DNA of 46,286 bases, from contig JAABPX010000030.1 of assembly GCA_011391745.1 (NCBI GenBank), forward strand, positions 1 to 46,286. Direction: 5' to 3'. Below are positions 17,606 to 25,330 of the stretch, piece after piece; position 1 is the stretch's first letter, and the number at the start of each line of letters is the position of its first letter. Position numbers and translations under genes: made by a program. Source of the stretch: Comamonadaceae bacterium (GTDB taxonomy: Bacteria; Pseudomonadota; Gammaproteobacteria; Burkholderiales; Burkholderiaceae_C). The notes beneath the pieces were generated by a model. It was not told the origin of the DNA and ran no database searches. It was given only the letters and a program-made list of their open reading frames with translations.

Positions 17606-18457
17606 ATGTCAGCGATTCAAACCATCGGCGTCATCGGCTCTGGCACCATGGGCAACGGCATTGCCCAAGCCTGTGCCAGCAGCGGTTTTCAGGTTGTCTT
17701 GGTCGACATCAACGAGGCCGCCTTGCAAAAAGGCTTGGCCACCATCGCGGGCAGCTTGGACCGCCTGATCAAAAAAGAAAAGCTCACCGAAGCCGAGAAA
17801 ACGGCGGCCTTGGCCCGCATCCAAACCAGCACGCAATACGAAGCGCTCAAACCCGCGCAACTCGTCATTGAAGCCGCCACCGAAAACGAGCCGCTCAAGG
17901 TCAAGATCTTGCAGCAGCTCGATGCGCTTTTAGGCTGCGACGTGATCGTGGCCACCAACACCAGCTCGATCTCCATCACCAAGCTGGCTGCGGCCACGCA
18001 GCGCCCCGACCGCTTCATTGGCATGCACTTCTTCAACCCCGTGCCCATGATGGCGCTGGTGGAAATCATCCGTGGCCTGCAAACCAGCGACGCCACCCAC
18101 GACGCGGTCAAAACCATGGCCGAACGCTTGGGCAAAACCCCCATCACCGTCAAAAACGCGCCGGGCTTTGTGGTCAACCGCATCTTGATCCCCATGATCA
18201 ACGAAGCCTTTTTTGTGTTGGCCGAAGGCTTGGCCACGCCCGAAGACATCGACGCCGGCATGAAGCTGGGCACCAACCAACCCATCGGCCCGCTGGCCTT
18301 GGCCGACATGGTGGGCTTGGACGTGTGCCTGGCCGTCATGAACGTCTACATGGAAGCCTTCAACGACAGCAAGTACCGCCCCTGCCCTTTGCTCAAAGAG
18401 CTGGTCTCTGCTGGCTACTTGGGCCGCAAAACCGGCCGCGGCGTGTACACCTACTGA
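17606..18457 (+). CDS. 3-hydroxybutyryl-CoA dehydrogenase
   Basis: 283 residues, normal for the single-domain bacterial enzyme. The Rossmann motif IGVIGSGTMGNGIAQACA is at the N-terminus; IEAATENEPLKVKIL and TNTSSISITKLA follow. GMHFFNPVPMMALVEIIRG holds the catalytic histidine, and KNAPGFVVNRILIPMINEA is the C-terminal dimer signature. It oxidises (S)-3-hydroxyacyl-CoA to 3-ketoacyl-CoA with NAD or NADP, or the reverse. GGAG lies nine bases upstream of the ATG. It may be co-transcribed with gor, nine bases downstream, though the two functions are unrelated. PaaH-like activity is possible. Confidence 0.94.
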   Translation: MSAIQTIGVIGSGTMGNGIAQACASSGFQVVLVDINEAALQKGLATIAGSLDRLIKKEKLTEAEKTAALARIQTSTQYEALKPAQLVIEAATENEPLKVKILQQLDALLGCDVIVATNTSSISITKLAAATQRPDRFIGMHFFNPVPMMALVEIIRGLQTSDATHDAVKTMAERLGKTPITVKNAPGFVVNRILIPMINEAFFVLAEGLATPEDIDAGMKLGTNQPIGPLALADMVGLDVCLAVMNVYMEAFNDSKYRPCPLLKELVSAGYLGRKTGRGVYTY

Positions 18458-18466
18458 AAGCCCTTC

Positions 18467-19870
18467 ATGCACACCTTTGACTTTGATTTGATCGTGGTCG
18501 GCGGCGGCAGCGGCGGCGTGCGCGCCGCACGCATGGCCGCGCAGCGCGGTGCCCGCGTGGCGCTGATTGAGGCCTTGGGCCTTGATGGTTTGGGCGGCAC
18601 CTGCGTCAACGTGGGCTGCATCCCCAAAAAGCTCTACAGCTACGCCGCGCATTACGCCGAGGCCTTTGAAGAAGCGCGCGGCTACGGCTGGAGCGCCGAG
18701 CGCCCCACGCTGGACTGGGCCACGCTCAAGCGCCAACGCGCCACCGAAATCAGCCGCCTCAACGGCGTCTACAGCAACCTGCTGCGCAACTCGGGCGTGA
18801 CCGTCATCAACGGCTGGGCACAGCTCAGCGGCGAACACCAAGTGAGCATCGCCGGCCTGAACGCCGACGGCAGCCCTTCGCACCTGACACACACCGCCGC
18901 GCACCTCTTGCTCGCGCCCGGAGGCACGCCGCACGTGCCGCACTTCCAAGGCCGCGAACACGTCATCACCTCCAACGAGGTGTTCGACCTCAACACCTTC
19001 CCCAAACGTTTGGTGGTGGTCGGCGGCGGCTACATCGCCAGCGAATTCGCCTCCATCTTCAACGGCTTGGGCGCTCAGGTCACGCAGCTCTACCGGGGCG
19101 AACAAATTTTGCGCGGCTTTGACGACGAGGTGCGCCACTTCGTGGCCGCCGAAATGGGCAAACACGGCGTGGACCTGCGTTTGCAAACCGACGTGGTCGC
19201 GGTGCACCGTGAAGCGCCAGGCTTGCGCGTGGTGCTCAGCGGCGGTGCCGAGGTCATGGCCGACACCGTGCTCTACGCCACTGGGCGCGTGCCCAACACC
19301 ACGGGCTTGGGCCTGGCCAGCGCCGGTGTGGCCACCGGCGGCCAAGGCGAGGTGCTGGTCAACGAACATTACCAAACCAATGTGCCGCACATCTACGCCG
19401 TGGGCGACGTGACCAACCGCGTGCAGCTCACGCCCGTGGCCTTGGGCGAAGCCATGGTGGTGGTGGACCACCTGCTCGGCCCCGTGCCCGGCAAAGCGCC
19501 GCGCCAAATGGCCTACGACTTCATCCCCACCGCCGTGTTCACACACCCGAGCATCGGCACGGTGGGCATGGGCGAAGCCCAAGCGCGCGAGGTGTATGGC
19601 CAGATCGGCGTGTTCCGCAGCGAATTCAAAGCGCTCAAACACACCCTATCGGGCAGCACCGAGCGCACGCTCATGAAGCTGATCGTGGACCAAGCGAGTG
19701 ACCGCGTTGTGGGCCTGCACATGGTGGGCGCTGAGGCGGGCGAGATCGTGCAGGGCTTTGCGGTGGCGCTCAAGGCCGGTGCCACCAAAGCGGTGTTTGA
19801 CAGCACCATCGGCATCCACCCCACGGCAGCCGAAGAGTTTGTGACGATGCGCGAGCCGGTCTCGCGCTGA
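18467..19870 (+). CDS. gor: Glutathione-disulfide reductase
   Basis: Reduces GSSG to GSH with NADPH in the cytosol. 467 residues. The FAD-binding LIVVGGGSGGVRAARMAA is followed by the redox-active disulfide GGTCVNVGCIPKKL. LVVVGGGYIASEFASIFNGLG is the NADPH domain, and HPTAAEEFVTMREP at the C-terminus contains the active-site histidine and glutamate. These features separate it from dihydrolipoamide and mercuric reductases. The ATG at 18467 is nine bases after the preceding stop. Confidence 0.95.
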   Translation: MHTFDFDLIVVGGGSGGVRAARMAAQRGARVALIEALGLDGLGGTCVNVGCIPKKLYSYAAHYAEAFEEARGYGWSAERPTLDWATLKRQRATEISRLNGVYSNLLRNSGVTVINGWAQLSGEHQVSIAGLNADGSPSHLTHTAAHLLLAPGGTPHVPHFQGREHVITSNEVFDLNTFPKRLVVVGGGYIASEFASIFNGLGAQVTQLYRGEQILRGFDDEVRHFVAAEMGKHGVDLRLQTDVVAVHREAPGLRVVLSGGAEVMADTVLYATGRVPNTTGLGLASAGVATGGQGEVLVNEHYQTNVPHIYAVGDVTNRVQLTPVALGEAMVVVDHLLGPVPGKAPRQMAYDFIPTAVFTHPSIGTVGMGEAQAREVYGQIGVFRSEFKALKHTLSGSTERTLMKLIVDQASDRVVGLHMVGAEAGEIVQGFAVALKAGATKAVFDSTIGIHPTAAEEFVTMREPVSR

Positions 19871-19888
19871 AGGCGGCGTGTGACTGAA

Positions 19889-20284
19889 TCAGGGGCAGAT
19901 CAACTTGATCTTCGGGAAGTAGCTCTTGTAGCGCCCCGCATCGCGGGTGAGCAATTGGTGGCCTTCGGCCTGAGCGTGTGCGCCAATAAAAAAGTCGGGC
20001 AGCACACCGGTTTTTGTGCCCCCACGTTGGCGGTACGCTTTAAATGCCAGACCCGCCAGACGGGCGGCAGGTCGCGAAAGTTCCAGCATTTGGATGCTGA
20101 GGATATCCAGAAACTGGTCCAGATGCGCAGGCTCGGCCGGGTGCCCTGCCAGTTCGGCATACACCACCATGTTGATGCCCAATTGACCTGCTTTGGCACT
20201 GCGCAGGTTTTTCAGCGACCAGGGCATCCAGATCGGGTCTGCTTTGTAAATATCCAGCACAACATTGGTGTCCACGAGGATCAT
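19889..20284 (-). CDS. VapC-type PIN-domain toxin
   Basis: 131 residues from the ATG at 20284. The PIN-domain acidic residues are present: ILVDTNVVLD (first Asp), MVVYAELAGHP (Glu), VLPDFFIGAHAQ (Asp) and LLTRDAGRYKSYFP (final Asp). VapC toxins are ribonucleases, often cutting initiator tRNA or rRNA, and are blocked by the partner antitoxin. The start overlaps the end of the upstream antitoxin gene by four bases. The full set of catalytic residues suggests an active enzyme. Confidence 0.92.
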   Translation of the reverse strand: MILVDTNVVLDIYKADPIWMPWSLKNLRSAKAGQLGINMVVYAELAGHPAEPAHLDQFLDILSIQMLELSRPAARLAGLAFKAYRQRGGTKTGVLPDFFIGAHAQAEGHQLLTRDAGRYKSYFPKIKLICP

Positions 20285-20556
20285 GGTTTGTTCCAGTCCT
20301 CGCCGCGCGTGATAAGCATCCATTCGTCGGTGCTAGGGCCGCCTTTGGCTGTGCCGATGAACCGACGTATCGGGTCATCGGGCGCGAGGAAGGACAGATC
20401 GGGCTCGGGAACGGCCTTCTCGGGCACGGGTGCTTTGGCCGCCACAAAGTACTCCGCCAAGGCCTCTTGAACGACCTGCGATTTGGTCAATTTGCGCGAC
20501 GCACAAAACTGCGCCAGATCGCGCTCTGTGGTTTCAGGTAAGCGTACCGACAGCAT
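20281..20556 (-). CDS. Ribbon-helix-helix antitoxin paired with the PIN toxin
   Basis: 91 residues. MLSVRLPETTERDLAQFCAS is the DNA-binding beta strand and first helix of the CopG/ribbon-helix-helix fold, and LTKSQVVQEALAEYFV is the second helix. The C-terminal half, rich in proline and acidic residues (PDLSFLAPDDPIRRFIG, then GPSTDEWMLITRGEDWN), is the likely toxin-neutralising tail. It is the first gene of the operon. Four half-sites directly upstream suggest that it represses its own promoter. Confidence 0.9.
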   Translation of the reverse strand: MLSVRLPETTERDLAQFCASRKLTKSQVVQEALAEYFVAAKAPVPEKAVPEPDLSFLAPDDPIRRFIGTAKGGPSTDEWMLITRGEDWNKP

Positions 20557-20566
20557 AAGAACTCCT

Positions 20567-20631
20567 TGTCATACAGATTTTAAGTTCGATGTATGACATG
20601 CAGTATGACACATGATTGGCGTTTGTCATAC
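20567..20631. promoter_or_regulatory. Four-copy operator of the toxin-antitoxin operon
   Basis: The octamer TGTCATAC occurs at 20567-20574 and 20624-20631, and its reverse complement GTATGACA at 20591-20598 and 20603-20610. The four copies lie in the 65 bases before the antitoxin start codon. Ribbon-helix-helix antitoxins bind paired short sites cooperatively, so this is very likely the autoregulatory operator. Confidence 0.85.
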
Positions 20632-20682
20632 GCCCCCGTGCAGGATGTGGTGGCTGCCTGATAGGCTCGACCTCCGCTGGCG

Positions 20683-21534
20683 TTAACCCCTGTGCCCCAT
20701 GGCTTGGCCCATGCGCACGGCGCGCTCGGCCACCCAGTCGCCCTCAAAACGTAGGGTGTCTTTGGGCCACAGCATGACGACCGTGGAGCCCAACAAAAAG
20801 CGGCCCATCTCTTCGCCTTGTGTGAGGTGAATGTGCACGTCGTCGTAGGTCCACTCTTGCACATCGCGGGTGCGCGGCGGGTTGACCACGCCATGCCAAC
20901 GCGTGGCCATGCTGCCCACAATGGCCGCCCCCACCAAGACCAACACGAAGGGGCCGTGCTCGGTGTCGAACACACACACCACACGCTCGTTGCGCGCAAA
21001 CAAGCCGGGTACTCCCCGCGCCGTGGCGGGGTTCACCGAGAACAGTTCGCCCGGCACGTAAACCATGCGGCGCAAACGACCAGCGCACGGCATGTGGATG
21101 CGGTGGTAATCCTTGGGGCTGAGGTAGAGGGTGGCAAACGCGCCGTCGTCGAACTGCGCGGCCAGTGCGGCGTCACCGCCCACCAAGGCGCGGGTGGAAT
21201 AGTGGTGGCCTTTGGCCTGAAAAATTTGGTCGCGCTCTATGCGCCCGAGCTGGCTGATCGCGCCGTCCACTGGGCTCACAAACGCCGCATCGGCCAAGGG
21301 CCTTGCGCCCGCAGCCAAGGGGCGGGTGAAGAAGTCGTTGAAGGTGCGGTATTGGCGGTGGTCGGGCTCGGCGGCTTCGGCCATGTTCACGCCGTAGCGG
21401 CCAATGAACCACGGAATCACGTGGCGCACCCAAGGCGACCAGGTGCCATTGGCGCACCAGCCGGCAAAAGCGGTCAAAAGGTGTTTGGGGGTGAGGTGCT
21501 GAAACAGCACAAACAAAGCATCTGGCACAGGCAC
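20683..21534 (-). CDS. psd: Phosphatidylserine decarboxylase
   Basis: 283 residues. It makes phosphatidylethanolamine from phosphatidylserine at the inner membrane. The family landmarks are FFTRPLAAGARPLA, FVSPVDGAISQLG, YLSPKDYHRIHMP and the self-cleavage site LGST in GRFLLGSTVVML, where the serine becomes the pyruvoyl cofactor. The start is GTG at 21534; no ATG is available in frame before the upstream gene, and no strong ribosome-binding site is seen. It lies 64 bases after the 5'-nucleotidase gene on the same strand, with a hairpin in between. Confidence 0.95.
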   Translation of the reverse strand: MPVPDALFVLFQHLTPKHLLTAFAGWCANGTWSPWVRHVIPWFIGRYGVNMAEAAEPDHRQYRTFNDFFTRPLAAGARPLADAAFVSPVDGAISQLGRIERDQIFQAKGHHYSTRALVGGDAALAAQFDDGAFATLYLSPKDYHRIHMPCAGRLRRMVYVPGELFSVNPATARGVPGLFARNERVVCVFDTEHGPFVLVLVGAAIVGSMATRWHGVVNPPRTRDVQEWTYDDVHIHLTQGEEMGRFLLGSTVVMLWPKDTLRFEGDWVAERAVRMGQAMGHRG

Positions 21535-21561
21535 GGGCAGCCAGCAAGGGCTGTTAACACA

Positions 21562-21590
21562 GGGATGGGCATTGTATGCGTGCCCATCCC
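21562..21590. terminator. Strong hairpin between the 5'-nucleotidase gene and psd
   Basis: GGGATGGGCA and TGCCCATCCC form a perfect 10-bp stem with a 9-base loop, starting nine bases after the nucleotidase stop. No T-run follows on the minus strand, so it may act as a 3' stability element or weak terminator rather than a full terminator. Confidence 0.5.
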
Positions 21591-21598
21591 GGGCGGGC

Positions 21599-23440
21599 TT
21601 AATCGGCCAGCTTCTCGCCTTTGGCGTTCACGACACTTTGGTGCGAGTAGTCGGCGCGGGCGGGGCGCGCATACGGGTTGCGCTGGCCCAAATGGTCCAC
21701 AAAGCTTTGGGTGTAGAGCAAGTAGGTGTTGACGATGCGGCCCGCTTGGCTCACTTGGCCCAACGTGGTGTAGCCGTCTTTGCCGCTGGCAATGAAGTCG
21801 TTGGTGACCACCACGTAATTGCGCTGCGGGTTGATGGCTTCCCACACACCGGTGCTGCGGTTCTTCACTTGCAGGGCGCTGAAACGCTGGCCTTTGGCAC
21901 GGCTCATGTCCAGGTTCCAACGCAGGCCTGCGGCGTAGGGGTGCGAGCCATCGGACGACTTGTTGTCCAAGTGGTTGCTGGCGGCGTCTTCCAACGCGGC
22001 TTGAATTTCGGCCCCGGTCATGGTCAGCTCCACCAACACGTTGGTGAAGGGCAGCATGCTGATGGCGGTGTTCATGTTCACCGCCCCAGCGGGCATGGCG
22101 ATGCGCACGCCACCGGCGTTTTGCAGCGCCAGGTCGGCGCGTTTGGCGGCGGACAAAAAGGCCTCGGCCACGGCCTGCGCGGCGTCGCTGCCCCGAGCCA
22201 AGGTGTTGGCTTTTTCGCAACCGGCCACCGAGGCGCTGCGGTTGGTGGCTTCACCGGGCACACGCACCAAACACAAGGCGTCGCTCAACGCGCCCACGGG
22301 GCGTTTCTTTTGTGCATCCACTTGGGCGGTGTAGCTGGCCAACACCTGAGCGGCTTGTGCGTCCGGTGCGGTCACGCGCACCGCGCCGGTTTGTCGCAGG
22401 CTGGCGGTGAGCGCGTCGCGCTCAGCGGCGGGCAGGGCCACCCATTTGCCGTCGGCGGCTTTGCGGGCGTAATCGTCGCCCACCAACAACTGAGCACGGC
22501 CGCCGCACTGAGCTACGCGGCCTTGCGCGTCAAACTGCACGCTCATCAAGCCGATGGCCTTGGCGTATTCCCAGGCTTGGCCCACACACACGGTTTCGCC
22601 GTTGCGATTATTCACCACCGTGGGGTAAGCGCCGCTGCTCTTGAGCCCCAAGCTGGTGAAGTCGCCGAGCAGGCTGTGCGAATCGCCGCCGATGATGGCG
22701 TCCACGTCGGTGAGTTGGGCGGCCAAGGCCACGTCGCGCTCATAGCCTTGGTGGGTCAACAACACGATGTGTCGAATGCCTTGGCTGCGCAAGGCGTCGA
22801 TGCTGGCCTGCGCGGCTTGGGCTTCGTTGGTGAACTTGGTTGAGTCCAAGGGGCGCGATGAGTTGGTGGTTTTGTCGGCAATGGTCAGGCCCACAATGCC
22901 CACCTTCACGCCGCCGATGGTTTTGACGGTGTGGGGCTGCACAACCCCAGCGATGGGTGTACCGGCGGCGGGCTTGACGTTGGCCGAAAGCACGGGCGTT
23001 TTGCAGTCGCCTTGGGCGAGTTCGTTCAAAAAGCCTTTGAGGGTGTTGTCGCTGTCATCGAATTCGTGGTTGCCCAGCGCAAACGCGTCAAAGCACACGG
23101 TGTTCATCAGGCGGGCGTCGGCCTGGCCTTTGAAGAAGGTGTAGTACAGCGTGCCGGTGATGGCGTCGCCCGCGTGCAGCTTGAGCAGGTTGGGGGTGGA
23201 CTTTTCCATCTCGCGCATGGCGGCGGTGACGCGGGCAAAACCGCCCAAGCTCATGCGGGTGGGCTGGTCGCCCAGCTTCAATTCGGCGTTGGCTTGGGGC
23301 TCCAACTGCGAATGGTGGTCGTTGATGTGTGCAATGTTGAGGGTGATGGGCGCTTGGCGCGTGGGGTCTGTGGCACAGCCCGCCAAGACCGACACGGCAC
23401 CGGCAAGCACCAGCAAGGAACGAACAAGGGTTGGTTTCAT
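21599..23440 (-). CDS. 5'-nucleotidase / 2',3'-cyclic phosphodiesterase family lipoprotein
   Basis: 613 residues. The ATG at 23440 gives the signal MKPTLVRSLLVLAGAVSVLA followed by a lipobox cysteine (LAGC), so it should be a periplasm-facing lipoprotein. The metallophosphatase domain has IAHINDHHSQLEP, GNHEFDDSDN and IIGGDSHSLLGD, which supply two-metal ligands. The C-terminal 5'-nucleotidase domain has NAGGVRIAMPAGAVNMNT and NYVVVTNDFIASGKDGYTTL. It would release nucleosides and phosphate from external nucleotides. It diverges from the ABC exporter genes, whose coding begins 92 bases away. Confidence 0.93.
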   Translation of the reverse strand: MKPTLVRSLLVLAGAVSVLAGCATDPTRQAPITLNIAHINDHHSQLEPQANAELKLGDQPTRMSLGGFARVTAAMREMEKSTPNLLKLHAGDAITGTLYYTFFKGQADARLMNTVCFDAFALGNHEFDDSDNTLKGFLNELAQGDCKTPVLSANVKPAAGTPIAGVVQPHTVKTIGGVKVGIVGLTIADKTTNSSRPLDSTKFTNEAQAAQASIDALRSQGIRHIVLLTHQGYERDVALAAQLTDVDAIIGGDSHSLLGDFTSLGLKSSGAYPTVVNNRNGETVCVGQAWEYAKAIGLMSVQFDAQGRVAQCGGRAQLLVGDDYARKAADGKWVALPAAERDALTASLRQTGAVRVTAPDAQAAQVLASYTAQVDAQKKRPVGALSDALCLVRVPGEATNRSASVAGCEKANTLARGSDAAQAVAEAFLSAAKRADLALQNAGGVRIAMPAGAVNMNTAISMLPFTNVLVELTMTGAEIQAALEDAASNHLDNKSSDGSHPYAAGLRWNLDMSRAKGQRFSALQVKNRSTGVWEAINPQRNYVVVTNDFIASGKDGYTTLGQVSQAGRIVNTYLLYTQSFVDHLGQRNPYARPARADYSHQSVVNAKGEKLAD

Positions 23441-23532
23441 GGTCAGAAAACTCCTGGGGTTGGCAGACAAACAAACGCCCGGAAATTTAACCACACCCCC
23501 GAGCGCACCCAACCGAGGCACAATCTTGGCCC

Positions 23533-24468
23533 ATGACCACACCCGCTTTGTTTGAATGCCACCACCTCACCAAGCGCTTTGGTGAACACACCGCCGTGCA
23601 AGACCTGTCGTTTGCCATTGCGCCCGGCGAATGCCTGGGCGTGATTGGCCCCAACGGCGCGGGCAAAACCACCACCATCCGCATGTGCTTGGGCCTGACC
23701 GTGCCCGACGAAGGCAGCGTGAGCGCCTTTGGCCTGGACATGCCGCGAGACGCGCTGGCCATCAAAGCGCGCCTGGGCGTGGTGAGCCAGTTCGACACGC
23801 TCGACCCCGACTTCAGCTGCGCCGAAAACCTGATGGTGTATGGCCGCTACTTTGGCCTGAAAGACGTCGACATCCGCGCCCGCATTCCCGAGCTGTTGGA
23901 GTTTGCCGCGCTCAGCCACAAGGCCGACGCCAAACCCGGCGAACTCTCGGGCGGCATGAAGCGCCGCTTGAGCCTGGCGCGTTCGCTGGTGGCCAACCCC
24001 GACTTGCTGCTGCTCGACGAGCCCACCACCGGCCTGGACCCGCAAGCCCGCCACCTGATGTGGGAACGCCTGCAGCGCTTGCTGCAACAAGGCAAAAGCA
24101 TTTTGCTCACCACCCACTTCATGGACGAGGCCGAGCGCCTGTGTTCGCGCCTGCTGGTGATCGACCACGGCCGCAAAATCGCCGAAGGCCCACCGCGCGA
24201 ACTCATCGCGCAGCACCTGGAGCCGGATGTGGTGGAGGTGTACGGCGAAGGCGCCGTGGCCTTGGCCCAGGGCGATGCCCACGCCGCGCTGCGCGCCATG
24301 GCCAGCCGCGTGGAAGTCAGCGGCGAGACCGTGTTTTTCTACACCCGCGACGCCCGCCCGCTCTTGGCCGCCTTAGGCGAACACCCCCTGCGCACCCTGC
24401 ACCGCCCGGCCAATTTGGAAGACCTGTTCCTGAAATTGACCGGCCGACAAATTCGAGACGATGCTTAA
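23533..24468 (+). CDS. ABC transporter ATP-binding protein, NodI-like
   Basis: 311 residues. Walker [19 protein letters not shown]-loop [11 protein letters not shown], signature [15 protein letters not shown], Walker [14 protein letters not shown] and the switch histidine in [12 protein letters not shown] are all intact. The sequence style ([31 protein letters not shown]) is that of the NodI/DrrA subgroup, which energises ABC-2 exporters. In rhizobia NodI exports lipochitooligosaccharides; here, with no nod genes, the substrate is unknown. It overlaps the permease gene by eight bases. Confidence 0.92.
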   Translation: MTTPALFECHHLTKRFGEHTAVQDLSFAIAPGECLGVIGPNGAGKTTTIRMCLGLTVPDEGSVSAFGLDMPRDALAIKARLGVVSQFDTLDPDFSCAENLMVYGRYFGLKDVDIRARIPELLEFAALSHKADAKPGELSGGMKRRLSLARSLVANPDLLLLDEPTTGLDPQARHLMWERLQRLLQQGKSILLTTHFMDEAERLCSRLLVIDHGRKIAEGPPRELIAQHLEPDVVEVYGEGAVALAQGDAHAALRAMASRVEVSGETVFFYTRDARPLLAALGEHPLRTLHRPANLEDLFLKLTGRQIRDDA

Positions 24469-25291
24469 CACCATGAACCCCAACGCCGTATCCCCGTGGT
24501 CCGCCCCCCGCCTGTCGCTGCGCTGGTGGCCGGTGTTTTTGCGCAATTGGCTGGTCTGGAAAAAACTCGCCATCCCCAGCTTGGTGGGCAACATCGCCGA
24601 GCCGCTGATCTGGCTTGTGGCCTTTGGCTACGGCATGGGCACTTTGGTGGGCGAGATCCAAATGATGGGCCCCGGCGGCGCACAGGCCGTGCCCTACATC
24701 TTGTTTTTGGCCAGCGGCAGCATCTGCATGAGCGCCATGAACGCCGCCACCTTTGAGGCGCTGTATTCCGCGTTCTCGCGCATGCACGTGCAAAAAACCT
24801 GGGACGGCATCATGAACGCGCCGGTCACGCTCGACGACGTGGTCATGGCCGAAATGCTGTGGGCCGCGTTCAAGTCGCTCTTCACCGTCACGGCCATTTT
24901 GTGCGTCATGCTGGCACTCGGCATCAGCCACAGCCCGAAGCTGCTGTTGGTGTTGCCGGTGCTGCTGCTGACCGGCATCACCTTCAGCTGCATCGCGCTC
25001 ATCTTCAACGCGCTGGCCAAAGGCTACGACTTCTTCACTTATTACTTCACGCTCTTCCTCACGCCCATGATGTTTTTGAGCGGCGTGTTCTTCCCGCTGG
25101 AGCAACTGCCCAGCACCGTGGCCGCCATCGCCCAAGTGCTGCCCCTGGCCAACGCGGTGGCGCTGGTGCGCCCCCTCTTCCTGGACCAATGGCCCACCCA
25201 GCCGCTGCTGCACCTGGCGGTGCTGGCGGCTTATGCGGGTGTGGCGTTTTGGGTGGCGTTGGCGTTGACTAGGAAGCGGTTTGCGAGGTGA
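24461..25291 (+). CDS. ABC-2 type permease, NodJ-like
   Basis: 276 residues with about six membrane helices. [40 protein letters not shown] and [19 protein letters not shown] are characteristic of NodJ-type permeases. It forms the membrane part of the exporter with the preceding ATPase, and the overlap points to coupled translation. A second ATG at 24473 is a possible start. The substrate cannot be inferred; homologues outside rhizobia are mostly uncharacterised. The gene ends 39 bases before the convergent large island gene. Confidence 0.9.
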   Translation: MLNTMNPNAVSPWSAPRLSLRWWPVFLRNWLVWKKLAIPSLVGNIAEPLIWLVAFGYGMGTLVGEIQMMGPGGAQAVPYILFLASGSICMSAMNAATFEALYSAFSRMHVQKTWDGIMNAPVTLDDVVMAEMLWAAFKSLFTVTAILCVMLALGISHSPKLLLVLPVLLLTGITFSCIALIFNALAKGYDFFTYYFTLFLTPMMFLSGVFFPLEQLPSTVAAIAQVLPLANAVALVRPLFLDQWPTQPLLHLAVLAAYAGVAFWVALALTRKRFAR

Positions 25292-25330
25292 GGGTGTTGT
25301 GATTAGTTGAGGCAGGCTAACAGTTGTCCT

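Noticed and set aside
17930..19642. 570-codon open frame on the minus strand, opposite the 3-hydroxybutyryl-CoA dehydrogenase and gor
   Set aside because: It is antisense to two well-supported genes; its His/Ala/Gly/Val-rich composition is the usual shadow of high-GC codon use.
21572..22843. 423-codon plus-strand frame opposite the 5'-nucleotidase
   Set aside because: Antisense to a gene with complete domain motifs; shadow-like composition.
23533..25291. Nodulation (symbiosis) function from the NodI/NodJ similarity
   Set aside because: No nodA, nodB, nodC or other symbiosis genes are nearby, and NodIJ-like exporters are widespread in free-living betaproteobacteria.
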